A stretch of 64,000 nt of DNA, taken from NCBI RefSeq assembly GCF_017591425.1, contig NW_024466599.1, positions 73,078,501 to 73,142,500 on the forward strand, read 5' to 3'. The position numbers were made by a program, and so were the translations under genes. Positions 33,553-46,020 of this stretch are shown in pieces (within the stretch, counting starts at the first letter, position 1; every line of letters begins with the position of its first letter). The notes beneath the pieces are model-generated. The model searched no databases. It was not told the origin of the DNA and saw only the letters and a list, made by a program, of their open reading frames with translations. This DNA comes from Ochotona curzoniae (Eukaryota; Chordata; Mammalia; Lagomorpha; Ochotonidae).

Positions 33553-33860
33553 GGGTTGGCATGGTGGTACAGAAACTTAAATGACTGTGATGCCAGGATC
33601 CCATATGAGCACAAATTTGAGCCCCAAGTGTTCCACTTCTGAACTTTCTAACCAGCTCCCTGCTATTTACTTGAAAGGACAGGATATGAATACACCAATG
33701 TTTGGGCCCCTGCCACCCATTTGGCAGATCCAGATGGGTCCACACTTCTGACTAAACTCTACCTATCTGGGAATTAAATCAGTGGGTGGAAGTCTCTTTC
33801 TCTTTCTCTGTCTCTCACTTTCTCTCGTTCTGTAACTCTTTCAAATAAATAAATGCACAT
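33553..33860 (+). mobile_element. Old lagomorph SINE, sense
   Basis: Head 'gggttggcatggtggtacagaaacttaaatgactgtgatgccaggatcccatatgagcac', middle 'cacccatttggcagatccagatggg', end 'tctttctctttctctgtctctc...tttcaaataaataaatgc'. The presence of 'cccatttggcagatccagatgg' and lack of 'gcagtcgaggacggcc' put it in the oldest layer. Confidence 0.85.
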
Positions 33861-34052
33861 TTTTAATATTTAATTAATAAACAATTTAATTTCTCAGACA
33901 TATTAACTAACACAGTGCTATGTATCTTATTTGTTTATAATTTACATTTTTCTTAATAAAACACATCACTTTGAATCAATAAAAGCAATCTGGATAAATA
34001 TGTACCTTACACTCAGGAAAAATTGGCATATGGCATACAGTGTAAGAAATGC

Positions 34053-34375
34053 GGGGGCTGACATGATGACTCAGTTGGCTAATCCTCCCCTGTAAGTGCA
34101 GGCATTTCAGACGGATGCCAGTTTGTGTCCCAGATGCGCCACTTCCCATCCAGCTCCCTGCTTATGGTCTAGGAGAGCAGCAGATGATGGTTCAATGCCT
34201 TGGAAGTCTGCATTGTGTGGGAACTCTAGAAGAAATGCCAGGCTCCTGGCTTTGGCTCGGCTAGTCTCAGCTGTTGTGCCCATCTGTGGAGTGAACCAGC
34301 AGAAGGAAGAGCTTTCTGGCTCTCCTTCTCTCTTTAAATCTTCCTTTCCAATAAAAATAACATATATCTTAAGGA
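34053..34375 (+). mobile_element. C-SINE, 'ctcagttggctaat' subfamily
   Basis: Starts 'ggggctgacatgatgactcagttggctaatcctcccctgtaagtgcaggc' and ends 'cctttccaataaaaataac'. The head is shared with the copy at 3478, defining a distinct subgroup in this window. Confidence 0.88.
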
Positions 34376-34439
34376 AAATAATAAAGAAAGTTAAGATTAA
34401 GTATGTGCTGTTAAGAGTGAATACTCCTGTCGTGATGTT

Positions 34440-34682
34440 TGCTCTTGGCAGAGTGCCTGACCAGCAATCCTGGCTGCTTCACATTTCCAGCTTCTCATTA
34501 ATGCAGGTCCACGGACCCAGCGGGTGATGGCTCCAGTATCAGGCTCCTGCCAGCCATGTGGGAGACTGGGACAGGCTTACACACTCCTGATGTTATCCTG
34601 GGCCCGCCTTCTCTGTCAAGGATATTCAGGGGTTGAACTAATACCTGAGAAATAGACCTCACCCTGTCTCTCTCCATATTAG

Positions 34683-34715
<33 letters not shown>

Positions 34716-34785
34716 GTCCCTGCCTGTACCTATTTCCTCTTTTTCTTGTTTTACCATGCAAATAAATAAATAAATAATTTTAAGT
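34440..34785 (+). mobile_element. Old SINE, sense, rearranged
   Basis: 'gctgcttcacatttccagcttctcattaatgc' and 'gctccagtatcaggctcctgccagccatgtgggagactgggac' follow SINE order loosely. A (TC)n block (34683-34715) and tail 'gcaaataaataaataaataatttt' complete it. Confidence 0.6.
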
Positions 34786-35535
34786 AAAAGCTAAGCCTCT
34801 GGTTTAACTAGATTGCTTCCTCTTTTTCTTAGCCAGTAGATTTCTATGCCAACAAAATAGAAATCATCAGAGCACACAGGAGGTCATGTTCTAAGCAGCA
34901 AGAACCCATGAGTCACTTGTCACAAATAACAGCTAACTGCACGAAGCTACTCAACTACTTACTAGTCACTCAGCTTGGGTGAAACCAAAAACACCCCACG
35001 TCAATAAACACCCAACTTTGAGTTACCTCATCCCACTTGTGTGATTTCTGATGCCATTCATGTCAGTCTTGCAAGTAAAGTTAGAAAACTTATGCGTTGT
35101 ACCTTAGAAATCAGACCCTAAGACAGAGGCGTGCTGAAGTAACACTTTTATTTCGTGCGGCCTTCAGAGAATGACTTTGACTAGTAAATGCCATCTAGCC
35201 CTGGAAACTTTAACTTTTGCTTTTCTAAAATGTTTAACTCATCTGTTCCCTGCTCACTACATCTTAGTATGCTGATATTCCTATCTTCACTTACAAAACA
35301 TAAGCATGCTTGTTTTCTACCTCACTATGAAAGAGTGGAGGAATGATATTCATCCTCTGGAATGTGTTTGAAATACTATTGCCCTTATGCCATTAGCCTG
35401 ACGTACACCGGCCTTCCACCCTGGCTTCAATCTCTCGACATCGCCTGACTGAGGAAGAATACAGACAAAATCCAAAGGGGAAAAATGATTATGGGATCCC
35501 ATTACATACTAATGTCTAGGGTCTAGATGGTGGTG
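34786..35535. other. Unique non-coding sequence
   Basis: No repeat words or exon. Contains the CpG-keeping 'ctctcgacatcgcctgactg' near 35430. Confidence 0.45.
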
Positions 35536-35537
35536 AA

Positions 35538-35805
35538 GCCTGGGCTGACTGTGGTCTCTGCATCCCGTAAGAGTTCTGGTTCAAGTCCCAGATGCTCTAC
35601 TTCTAATCCAGCTCCCTTCTAGTGTACCCGGAAAGCAGCAAATGAGCATCTAAGTGCTTGGGACACTGCCACCAAAGTGGGAGACCCCTGGGAGTTCCTG
35701 AATCCTGCTTTTGGGCTAGCCATCCGGGGAGTGATTACCAGACAGAAAAATACAAATTTCTCTGTCTCTCTCTGTAACTCGGCTTCTATACAGATAAGTT
35801 ATTCA
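35538..35805 (+). mobile_element. Old SINE, sense
   Basis: 'gcatcccgtaagagttctggttcaagtcccagatgctctacttctaatccagctccc', 'taagtgcttgggacactgccaccaaagtgggagaccc' and 'atccggggagtgattaccagacag' fit the ancient lagomorph SINE. The head before 35550 is eroded. Confidence 0.75.
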
Positions 35806-38355
35806 TAAAAAGTAATTGATAGATATTCAGATTACTGGAGCCAAGTAACATAGGAAGGAACAGAAACACGTGGGGTAAAATCTGTTTTCTCAAGAGATAG
35901 AATTTTATTTGCATACAGGATTCCCAACCTCTGCTCTTTCAGCCCACTTAGGCGTTCAAAAGAGCTTCTTAAGACAGCGTTAGTCCTTCAGACATAAGTT
36001 CTGCCTCTGCAGGCTGTGAGTGGTGTTCTTTCAATGGAATCTCAGCCACATCCACCGTGGTCACCTGCAAGGGTAGCACCAAAAACGATATCTTGGTCCT
36101 ATAACCCTGGACCCTGCTTGATCCACTATTACTTCCTTGAGATAGGTGCTGCCAACTTCGAGCGAGCTCTACTTGAGAGGTTAAGCACAAACAGCAACAT
36201 GCTAGTTCCACCTACTTTCCCAACCACTCCTACCTGTCTTCTTACACATGGGCTCTTGAAACTGCCCCTTCTGAGAGGTGAGGGAGATCCAAATGGAGTT
36301 TCTTTCTCTCTTGATTTCGTTGGGTTTTAATTTGAAGGAAAGGAGAGAGAGCTGCAGGGGACCTAGTCATCCTTCCACGACTCCATCAGAAGCCTCTGCC
36401 TCCTGCAGCTGTTCTGATTAATGGCTGTGCTTCCCGCGGAGTCTCCATAATAGGTGTTAGGACGGTGTTTACAGGAAGTTTTACACCCAGTTGTGGTGAA
36501 GGTCAAAACAATAGGGCGTCTCCCATACAGGTTAAGCATCTTTTTATGAGCGCGCACTCCATATAAGAGCAGACTGTGTTTGTCAGGCCTTTAGCTAAAC
36601 TCCAATGTTCCTTGCCACTTTCCTTTCAGACTGACTCAGCGCGTTCCCATGTCAAACCAAGGGTATCACCAGTTTGGCACTGGACACAGCCAGGAAACCT
36701 CAGCTGCCCACAGTCCTTCCAGCTTGGGCGTGTGTGTTGGCATTTGAAACCTTGGTATTAAACCAAAACAATACCATCAAATTCCTTTTTCCAAGGGAGG
36801 CAGGTAGCATTTTTCCTGCAGAATAGAAACCACACAGTTTCCCTAAATGTCCTTTTAATGCCTGAAGTAATGGCCTTGGAACCCTAGATCAATTTCCTTT
36901 TAATTGTTCTCCCTTCAGCCTCTCACCTTCTGCACACAGATTCCCTGAAAAAAAAAAAAACTGCCACCAGTTTGAAATATTGCCTCCCATCTGCCTTGGT
37001 GTTGGAAGGGGTGGGGGCTTGGTCCTCTTTTTGTGGAAAAGGAAACTGAAGGTCAAAGTGAATTTCCTACACAGATGTCCTCAAAGTGCTGCCGTATGTG
37101 GGGGTCACGTTGTGCCAAGAGCCTTATTCAATGCTGTCGCGTTCTGCTGTGCATGAAGCATCTTCTGAAGATCGAATGGCTACAAAGGCTGCAAGACCTC
37201 CTCACGTCCCACAGAGAACTCTGCCCAGAGTAGACTCTGTTGGCAGTCAACAGAGTAGATTTTAATCTTTCCAAAGATCTACATGGACATTATGTCTCTT
37301 TAAAGGTGGGTGACTGTTGAAGTTATCATCTTGGGTGTCCATGTCACACCATATGCCTGTGAAGGACCACTTGTGTCTCTCCAAATCTTGAGATAGATTT
37401 AAGACATTTCAAACCATGCGGTCCTTTGGATTTGACTTGCTGTAAATGTAGTGACAATGCACAGATCTGGGGTAGGGTGAATCAATTCTATAAGTAGTTA
37501 CTAAAAACTGATCATTCCATAAGATCCTCATCCTTAAGAGTGATGAGTAATACACAGTAGGGAAAGAGAAAGAGAAATCATACAGATACAATTGCAGAAG
37601 TATGGAGACAGTGATGGAGATGAGAGACAAGGGCAGGGAGGCAGGCAAAGTGAAGAAGTTCCTGTCTAGGCCATACTTCAATTTAGAAACAAAAGGAGAG
37701 AGCCAAATATCCCTCCTCAGTCAGGTACATAAGATGATGTGTCTGTACTTGGCTATAGTAGTCCCCTAGCGCCCATATCCCTGCATGTCCAATCAGAGCT
37801 CGCCTGCAAGCCTGCCATTGCCTCCCAAACGATGGTTCCCCCACTCCTCTGACTTTGAGCGCCCAAGTCCAAATGATGGTGGCCACCTCCCTTGTTATTA
37901 TATTTTGGAATGAATAATCTCAGCGTGTTCCCACTTGGTTTCTTCTGTTATTACCACATTGCAAATGCCATTGGAAACTTCAGAAACAAAGGGCAGGATG
38001 GGGGCGGAGCTGAAACAGAAGCTGCTCAGGCAAAGCGAATGCTTATAATGGAAGTGTTGCCAGCTGACTCGAGGGCTCCAGAAGGAAGGGCACGGTTGTC
38101 AGACAAAGCAGTTTTAGATGAGAACTTAAATTATTGGATTCTCTTAATTTGTTTATTCAATTGTGATTCATAGAAGGAAAGGTTATTTGATAGAAGACTG
38201 TGTTGCAAAGATATTTCAAGAAGTGTGTGGAAAATAGAATTGAAAGATTATTTGGGGGTGGAGGGAAATGTAAAAACCATGTACAAATCCAGACACATGT
38301 ACACAAGGTGTTTTCAAATAGCTCACAAAAATGTATATTTAGAAAAGAATTGTGA
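35806..38355. other. Unique block with possible conserved elements
   Basis: Largely repeat-free. Two stretches keep CpGs and look constrained: about 36360-36620 (ttcccgcggagtc, ttaggacggtg, agggcgtctcc, atgagcgcgcactcc) and about 37840-38140 (ttgagcgcccaag, atgggggcggagctg, aagcgaatgc, gactcgaggg). No splice-flanked frame or known peptide is visible in either. (A)13 at about 36948. Confidence 0.35.
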
Positions 38356-38357
38356 AG

Positions 38358-38405
38358 CACCCGGTGCAATGGCTCAGTGGCTAAAATCCTGGTGATTTGG
38401 CTTTC
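38358..38405 (+). mobile_element. SINE head fragment
   Basis: 'gcacccggtgcaatggctcagtggctaaaatcctgg' matches the tRNA-like head only. Nothing of the body follows. Confidence 0.5.
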
Positions 38406-41400
38406 TTTGCTATGCAGAGCCCCTCTGTGTAGTCTACCTAACAGTGTGTGGGTGGATGTCCAATGAGGTAATGCATAGGAGGGTTTGGTTAACAGTTAAT
38501 GTTCATATAAATGCTAAGTACTACAGTGTCAAATTTGAAAAGTGCAGTTTAAGTACCACTTACTATTATTGTAGTTATTATTGTAGTTAAAGAATATAAT
38601 GGATTTCAGCAACCAAAGATACAGATGTATAATCTTTTACCACCACACACGCTCCCTGCTTGGTTCATTTTAATAAGTCTACTCCCTTTCATTTGAAGCA
38701 ATATATTGATGTAATTAACCTTCACTGTAATATGTTCTGTGCTTTTAATTCTGGATACACAACTCTGAATTATTTTATTGCATTTACTTCTCTAAATGTG
38801 CTCTGTTTTATTTCTAAATTAAACAGCATTAGAGAACAAGCTATCAGGCGCCAACATACTTAATTATTTTCTACAAATGTATGGCTTAATATCTTTCTAC
38901 ATGTGTAGCTTTTGCTATGGCTTAGTGAACATAAACATTTAATTTTGGAACAAAAGAAGATTGTTAATAATTAAGAGAGGGATAGGAAATAGTTAAAGAA
39001 CAAATGTTCCTTTATTTTCACTACAAAATCAGCCATTTAATTTTAGACAGGAATTTGACACAATTTTATCCATCATCTGCTGTTCATTTCTCACCTCAGG
39101 GTATGATCTTCACAATATTTCCTGATGCTTCTCAGAGAAAAAAAAAAACGTTTTAATCTCTCAGAAGCTTCGTTTGTTGATGTATCAAGTGACCAGGTTA
39201 CAAGATTTCAACTTCAGAGTTCTCAGTGTCTTTATATCATAAACATCTTACCTGGACTCATCATTGACTTGTCATTTGACTCCAGATAATTCTCCAGGGA
39301 CCACGTTTTTACAAGATTGCTGGAGTCTCTATAGCTGCAAATGAGAGCTGCAGGATCTGTCTCAGCTTCTCTCTACCTGTGTCAGCTTTTTAAAAAGTCA
39401 CCCAAGGTGGCAGAATCAGGACCCTTTCTTTCGTTCCTCAGTTTTACCTTTTTTTTTTTTCAGTTCCTGGGGGAGATACTTCTAGTAAGCCCCTAGGTTC
39501 CATGCCAACATGTCAGAAGAAATATTTGCTTGGCTTAGATGAACAAGCATCTTCGCCTCTGTTGTGTCAGCTGAGAAGGGGCAGTGCGGTCAACGCAGAA
39601 CCTCGTGTCTTTCTATTTATTTTTTTTCTTGTGGAGAGGGGAGGGTATCTCCAGCTACAATTCTCCTAAGTTTGTGCCTCAGCAAGGGAAGGAAAAAATG
39701 GGAGTAGGATTCATTTCAGGAGACATACAGAGATAGTACACGTACCGAGGTGAAGGTGGGCAGCCTCCCCATATGGATAGGATGGTGTTTGGGTGGGGTC
39801 AGGGAGATCAACAACACCTGGGAACGTTTCTTGTTGTCTCTACGTGGGACTCAGCATACATATGTCATTGTGGGCTCTTGTTTCTGGAGAAATGAGGCTG
39901 AGGTGCCTCATGGGCAAGTGAATATACCAAATCAGCATGCAGATGGGTGATGTTGCAGCAGTGTGTGGCTGAGACCCAGAGACGGCTGGAGGGTTGTTGG
40001 CTTCTTTGTTCATTTACTCCCTAGCTAAGCCATATCCATCTCATTTGATGGGAGAATAGAGAGTTGGGGGAAGTCATTCTTCCGCAGGCCCAGTGGAACA
40101 GGTCATGATCAGCTGGGCTTTGTGGTCCTTGTCCTGTACACAGTATCTTGAACATTTTCTAGTAAAATTTATTTTCATTTGGAAACATCTCCAGTTACCC
40201 AATGCATGAAGATATGGAGAATTCTGTGAAGGAATCCTACCGCTTTAGTTCTGCCAGTTGGGGGACACAGGAGCTCATTGATCGTGAGGATGAGCCTGTT
40301 ATGTTCATGCACGATGGAGGGATGCTGTAGTTCAGATGCAAGAGAAAACCACTGATCTTGCAACCAGGATCAGAACCGCAAAGTACTCAGAGGAAAGATA
40401 ATTTTTTTTCCCTAGAGTGTTTAGTTTACATTTAAAAATAATCAAAAAGTAGAAACAAACCAAAAAAATGAAACATCTGTGTGTATCAGTATTGCTACAA
40501 ACATAGCTTTGTCAAGCTTGGCTGTATATCCTTGTCAGACCAATGGTTAGAAAGATCAGACCAATAGAGTTGAAATGATCTGCGACTACTTTAAAATTCA
40601 TTGGTAGAAAAAAGTAGTTCTCTTACTATTTGGTTATTGTTTCTAACCCTTGCCTATATTCCCACTGAGCTGGAGATTTGCTGCTTTTTACTTGTTGATT
40701 TCTTTATTTGGCAGAGTGTGAAGCCCTTGATGATAATGTAAATTAAAAACATTTTATCTTAGAAGCTAGGAAAGAAAGAAAAAGAGAAAAGGATGGAAAA
40801 AACAGGGAGGAAGGGAATATCACTAATTTATTAAAATGGTATGTATGAACTATGTTGAATTTGTTATATTTGTAGCAAACTTACATTGCTGTGAAAAAAG
40901 AATCAGTTTGCAAAAACATATCAACGAAAAATCCAGAATTCTAAAATGATCATCATATTAATATGACATAGAATTATCCTGCAAAGGAATTAAATGTAAT
41001 TGATGATGATTTGTAATAATGAACCAAAAAATAAAATTTGAAAGTTAAATATGTGATTTTTGGAAAAAAAAAACATTCTGACCCAACTTTCTTCATCATG
41101 TGAATGCATCCTTGTTTGATTTCCAGGTTAATCCAAGTTACAGAATTTGCCTGCAATAGCTATTAGGAACAGATTCAACTTGTCTTGCATTTCCAAGACA
41201 ATATCTGAAATATCTCTTCAGTTTTACTTCTCCTGTTTTGTTCATGTTTTAGATGAGTGATAACCACCTGAGATGCTCATCACTTCTAAGATATACCTGT
41301 GTGCATTTAAAGGAGGAGTCAGTGCACAGCCTTCTTAAATTAACTTTACCGAAGAATGTCATATAATATCTGCATGAATAGCAATCTTCCAAAGGTTCAT

Positions 41401-41640
41401 AAAATGCAAGTCATAAAAAATTATTTTACACTAAGACCTTGTCTTTTCATTTCGTTTTCTTATTTACCACAAAAGAGATAACAATTATTGATTAGTTTTT
41501 GTTTAATGATCTATGTAATCCTGGTGTTTTCTCCATAGAAATCTGATAATTAAAAAGAAGTATTAAAGAAATCTCCAAGCATATTGCATTTTTGTTATCT
41601 CTTTTTCTTTTTTTACTTTCTTTTTACAGGTCTATCTTCC
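38406..41640. other. Unique non-coding block
   Basis: SINE-free for 3.2 kb. A/T-rich with short purine runs (40765-40815). No gene recognised. Confidence 0.45.
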
Positions 41641-41644
41641 TTTC

Positions 41645-42215
41645 CACTTTCATTTGAGAGGCAGACAAACACGGCAGAGGAACCTCCTACCAGTGGTTCA
41701 CTCCCCAGTGTCCATAGCTCTCACAGGTCAAAGCCAGGAGCCAGAAACATAATCTAGCTCTTCCATGTGAAATTTCAAGAGCATGTATTTGAGCCATGGC
41801 CACTGCTTGCCAGGGTCTACATGAACAAGAAGCTGGACTCGGAAGCTAGTAACAGGAATCAGGATCCAACGTTTTGGTCCAGCAGGTTAATAGCCACCTA
41901 AGATTCTGGAATCCCTTATCTTTAAGCAGTGATTCAAGTTCTATTGCACTTCCCATACAGCTCCCTGCTAATACTTCTAGGGAGGTAGTCAAGAAGAGTC
42001 TAAGTAATTGGGCCTCAACCACACATGCAGAAGATCCAAATGGCTCAGACTCAGCTACTGCAGGCATTTGAAGAGCGAGCCAGATCTCTCTCCTGTCTGT
42101 AACACTCTTTAATATGAACAAATCTCAGAAGAAAATAATTGGGCATCAAATCCAGCAACTCCAGTAGGAAATGTGGGTTTCCTAGCCAGTCTCTTAACCA
42201 CTAGGACAAACTTCA
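41645..42215 (-). mobile_element. Old antisense SINE split by a sense SINE
   Basis: 3' half at 41645-41864 ('tttgagaggcagacaaacacggcagagg ... gtggttcactccccagtgtccatagctc ... aatcaggatcc'), 5' head at about 42136-42215 ('gggcatcaaatccagc...tctcttaaccactaggac'). The intervening sense SINE is listed separately. Confidence 0.65.
41865..42130 (+). mobile_element. Sense SINE nested in an older SINE
   Basis: 'caacgttttggtccagcaggttaatagccacctaag' (head), 'gcacttcccatacagctccctgctaatac', 'taagtaattgggcctcaaccacacatgcagaagatccaaatgg' and 'ctctctcctgtctgtaacactc' are in sense order between the two halves of the antisense copy. Confidence 0.65.
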
Positions 42216-42660
42216 TTTCTAACTTTTCAGTTTATTATTATTACAAAACATATGAATTTCAAAATTTTGGCATATCAATAATAATCATCAACATAATTAT
42301 TGATATTGGTAATAACAACATTAATATCTACTAGAGATGATCAACCATTAACTTCACACAAACTGAAATATACACTGGGCTCATGCAAAAAACAAAATGA
42401 AATAAAACCTAACATGTTATTCCTACGTGACAAAGGTGGCAGCCTGTTCAAAGGCACAGAGGAGTTGAGGTGTTGTCCATGCTTTCCGTAACAGTGTTGA
42501 TAGGCTGCTGGACATCAGCAAGGAGGCATTTTGGTGATGCAGCAGTTGCCCCGTAGAAAATCCCATCTTCTCTTGTGCTGGAAAGTGCATCAGCTCCACA
42601 CATCCCCTACCTTGCAAGTCCATGCCTAACCCTCTCAGAAAGCAGGCTGTACATGTGACC
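42216..42660. other. Unique sequence before L1
   Basis: No repeat or gene recognised. Confidence 0.4.
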
Positions 42661-42662
42661 TC

Positions 42663-44030
42663 AAACTGAAATTTTTTTTAAACACATTTTGTTTTATGAA
42701 ACAGTTTTACAGCTCTAGGATTCCCTTTCCCCTTTCCCAAATCCCCTCTTCCCTTCCCCACTGAATTCCTCTATAATATTACAACAGCGTAATGCTTCAT
42801 AAATGGTCCAAAGACCAGCATTCTGCTAATTGAGTGTATCCTAACATGGCAGAGATGGACAATGGCAGAGAGTACAGCATCCTATTGTCAAGATATATTT
42901 AACAGTTTCATTGGGAGTCACTCTTTGGTTTGGAAGTAAATATGCATACTACATTATATCTTCACATCTGGACACGACAGTTTCTATTACGTAGTTACTA
43001 TACACCCCCAAAACAAAAAGCCGCAAAACAAAATCAACAACGGGAAGAAAAACAAAACTTACAACACCATGAAATTAAAGGACATGCTACTGAATGACCA
43101 ATGTGTTGTTGAAAAAAATGAAAAATTGAAAACCTTCTTGAAACAAATGATGTTACTGTATGACCTATGAGTCAGTGAAGAAATTAATAAGAAAAAATAT
43201 TTTGAAGAAATGAAAATAAAAACGAAAATATCAAAAACCATGATTTGCACTAAAAATAGTATGAAAAGGGCTATTGATCCTGTGTTTCACGTGTAGGTTG
43301 CCTTATATCAGGAGAGAACATGTGATATTTGTCTTTTTGGGACTGACATCATTCACTGGGCATAGTGGTCTCTAGTTCGGACCATTTAGTTACAAATGGT
43401 AGAATTCCATTTGTTTTAATGGGTAAGTAGTATTCCATGGAGCAGATATACAATAGGTTCTTTATCTGCTCCTCTTTTGGTTGGCATTTGGGCTGTTTCC
43501 ATTTATTTGCAATTGTGGATTGTGCTGCTGTAAATATAGGATTAAATCTCTTTTTTTCATGTATCAGATTTTATTTGCTTTGGATATATTCCCAGCAGTG
43601 GGATAGCTAGGCCATACGGCAGATCAATTTTCTGTTGTCTTAGTGCTGTCTCTCGATACTGATCTGCATGGCAGTTGTACTAACCTACACTCTCACCAGC
43701 AGTGAAGGAGAATACCTTTCTCCCACATCCATGCCAGCAGGTGTCGTTAGTAGATTTCCGGATGTAGGGCAATCTCACTGGAATTAGGTGAAACCTCAAT
43801 TATATCTCCCTGAAGGCTACGGAGCCTGAGAAGTTTTGTGTGTGTGTCCATTATCCTTTTGAATTTATTCTTTCGAAAAGTGTCTGTTATTTTCTTTACC
43901 CATTTCTTCACAGGGTAGTTTGTTTTGCTGTTATTGAGTTTCTGAAGATCTTTGTGCATCCTGGCTATTAGTCCCGTATCATTTGTGTAAAGATTTTATC
44001 CTATCCACTTGGTTGCTTCTTCAAACTCTT
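42663..44030 (-). mobile_element. L1, antisense, 5'-truncated (ORF2 end plus 3' UTR)
   Basis: Element 3' end is at the low coordinate. A T-rich run (about 42670) is the antisense tail; 42715-43260 is 3' UTR; 43260-44030 is the C-terminal part of ORF2. Typical antisense words are 'gggtaagtagtattccatggagcagatatac', 'ctttatctgctcctc', 'caattgtggattgtgctgctgtaaatatagg', 'ggatatattcccagcagtgggatagctaggcc' and 'actctcaccagcagtg'. A minus-strand frame at 43747-43959 (70 codons, e.g. LQKLNNSKTNYPVKKWVKK) corresponds to the ORF2 tail. ORF2 is otherwise broken, and RT and endonuclease are absent. The 3' UTR matches 50318-50760. Confidence 0.88.
42723..42759 (-). other. G-quadruplex motif in L1 3' UTR
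   Basis: C-runs of 3, 4, 3, 4, 3 and 4 on the plus strand at 42723, 42729, 42736, 42743, 42751 and 42756, separated by 2-4 bases. On the element's sense strand this is a purine-rich G-run series satisfying the canonical four-run G-quadruplex pattern. A G-rich polypurine tract in the 3' UTR is a known feature of mammalian L1. Confidence 0.8.
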
Positions 44031-44032
44031 AG

Positions 44033-44287
44033 CAGAAAACATAAGAAAGCACGCGCCAAGATACAGGAGTTGGGGAAGGCTCTGAAGCCAGGAGCCAGGA
44101 GTTTCTTCTAGGTCTTCCACATGAATGCAGAGTCCCAAGGCTTTTGGTCAAGCCTCTATTGTTTTCTGAGGCCACAAGCAGGGGACCACATGGGAAATAG
44201 AGCAGCTGGGACACAAACCAGCATCCGTATGAGATCCTGGAGCATGCAAGGTGAAGATTTAGCCATTTGGCCATCATACTGGACCCT
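44033..44287 (-). mobile_element. C-SINE, antisense, 3' end missing
   Basis: From 'gctctgaagccaggagccaggagtttcttctaggtcttccac' to 'ggccatcatactggaccc'. The A/T-rich tail and pyrimidine part are replaced by unrelated sequence next to the L1 edge, so the junction may be a deletion. Confidence 0.75.
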
Positions 44288-44470
44288 AAAAAATATTTTT
44301 AAAATTCACGAAATATATAAAAGAAGTAACAGGAATCTCATCAACTGAGCTTATAATAGATGTTCTACACACTGATTTGTTCTTATCTCAGTTGGTTACA
44401 TATGTCTATGTGTGTTCAATGTTAATGTTAGATATTATATATTGCTAACATGTTATATATATGTAATGGA

Positions 44471-44511
44471 TATCTCTATATCTATATCTATATCTATATC
44501 TATATATCCAT
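44471..44511. repeat. (ATCTAT)n hexanucleotide microsatellite
   Basis: About six units of 'tatatc' ('tctatatctatatctatatctatatc'). Confidence 0.9.
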
Positions 44512-45765
44512 GTTATGTATCAAATAGCATATTGGTTGCTGCAAACCCAGAGTGATCAAGTAATCACAGCTTTGGACTTCTAGAAAAATTTAACCCATTG
44601 AACTGCTGTGTGATCATAGTTACAGAAATATATATTCATATCACTGGGATGCTCTCAGAGATAGTATCATAAAACCAGGTATAGCAGCCCAAAGCAAGCT
44701 TTCATATTCCAAGATTGGGCCAGTGAAAAGAGGGAAATCCTGAAACAAGTGACTGAGACAAGCAACTAAGTGAACTGACTTTTCCAGAGTCGACTCTGGG
44801 CTAGCAGGTCTGGGTGAGAATCGGTTCTCTTGTATAGGAATAGTGCTGCATGCTGAATGGATTTCAGCAAATGTAAGTCAGCATCTGATTTTGAAGTCAT
44901 TCCGTGTTCTCATTTCACAGAGGTACAGCTTTGCAGAATGCAGACTCTCTGTGGGTTGATTAGTTAGGTGACTGTTGTGGGTTGCCGAGGAGGGAACTTG
45001 GTAAGCTGAACCGGAGATGAAAGGAGACCTCCAGAAGTGACATGAACTTGACTTGGTGAAGGATCAGACAATTGCATACTCTCAAACATGATTGGGCACA
45101 GATCTGCTCTGTGTCTGCTACCTAAACTCACTTTCATCTGTCCCACGCTGCTCTGTTGGGCTCCCCACTCCAGAAAAACATTGTCTGATGCCCAGGCCAG
45201 GAAAATGTAGCACAAATTCATTTGACAGAAACACCTGGTCTGAATAGACACAGGGCTACTTGTAGGTCTTTTTTTGAAATTTCACTTGTTTTTTAGTATT
45301 TTGTTGCAAAACTGTACCTGTCTTTTATTATTATTGATCTTGCCAGGGAGCTGCGATATGTAGTGTACATATCATATTACCCCAGTAAACTCTGAATTAT
45401 CCTGAATTCCAAAATACATCTGGATCCCTGTGAAAATAATTTTAAACAGCAGCAAACCAAAGTTTGCAAAGTTACTTCCCTGTAGAGTCAGCAGCGCCAG
45501 TGTGTGATGCCACATTTGTCTCATCTGAGTGCTCAGACCAGTCTCCATCACATCCCACTTATTCTGACGATGTTTCTTCCCTTCCTGTTGTATTTAGAAA
45601 AGAGCATTCGTAGTAGCCATTGCTCTTCCTCTAATTGTGAAACACAGATAAGAGGGGAGCAGGGAACCACCCAGGCATTGCAAGGGAAGCAATCTCCCCT
45701 TCCCCACACGCTCTCTTTCTGTTTAGAATCCCAGAGATGCCTCCTATTAATACACAGCAAACTGC
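44512..45765. other. Unique non-coding sequence
   Basis: Nothing recognisable. Overlapping frames at 44964-45251 (minus) and around 45504-45794 (both strands) have no known motifs. Confidence 0.45.
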
Positions 45766-45769
45766 TCGC

Positions 45770-46020
45770 CTTCATTTATTACGAACCCCCTTAAAAACCA
45801 TCTGTTCCACAAAGCATCTCAGATCCAATAACCACTCACTTCTCAAAACTACTTGCATTGCCTCGTATATTATTATTGTTCATTGTCTCTTGTGTCCTTG
45901 TGTGCATGTATCTTGTAATCCCCCAAAGGGAAATTCTTACTTTGTTCTGTCTGTTGCCTGGACACACCTGCTACAGAGCTGTACTTACACTCATGCCTGT
46001 GTAAATAATTGCCAGGCACT
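45770..46020 (+). mobile_element. Possible L2 LINE fragment
   Basis: 'cttctcaaaactacttgcattgcctcgtatattattattgttcattgtctcttgtgtcc', then 'tcttgtaatcccccaaagggaaattc' and 'gcctgtgtaaataattgcc', run in the order of an L2 3' end (activity/date phrases such as 'attgtctgtctcccccactag...gcctggcac...aataaat'). Diverged. Confidence 0.4.

Noticed and set aside
34096..34527. 143-codon open frame
   Set aside because: Runs through a sense SINE and into the next one; no protein family resemblance.
44895..44945. MIR-like 'ttctcatttcacagaggtacag'
   Set aside because: Only about 20 bases resemble MIR and the flanks do not continue the consensus.
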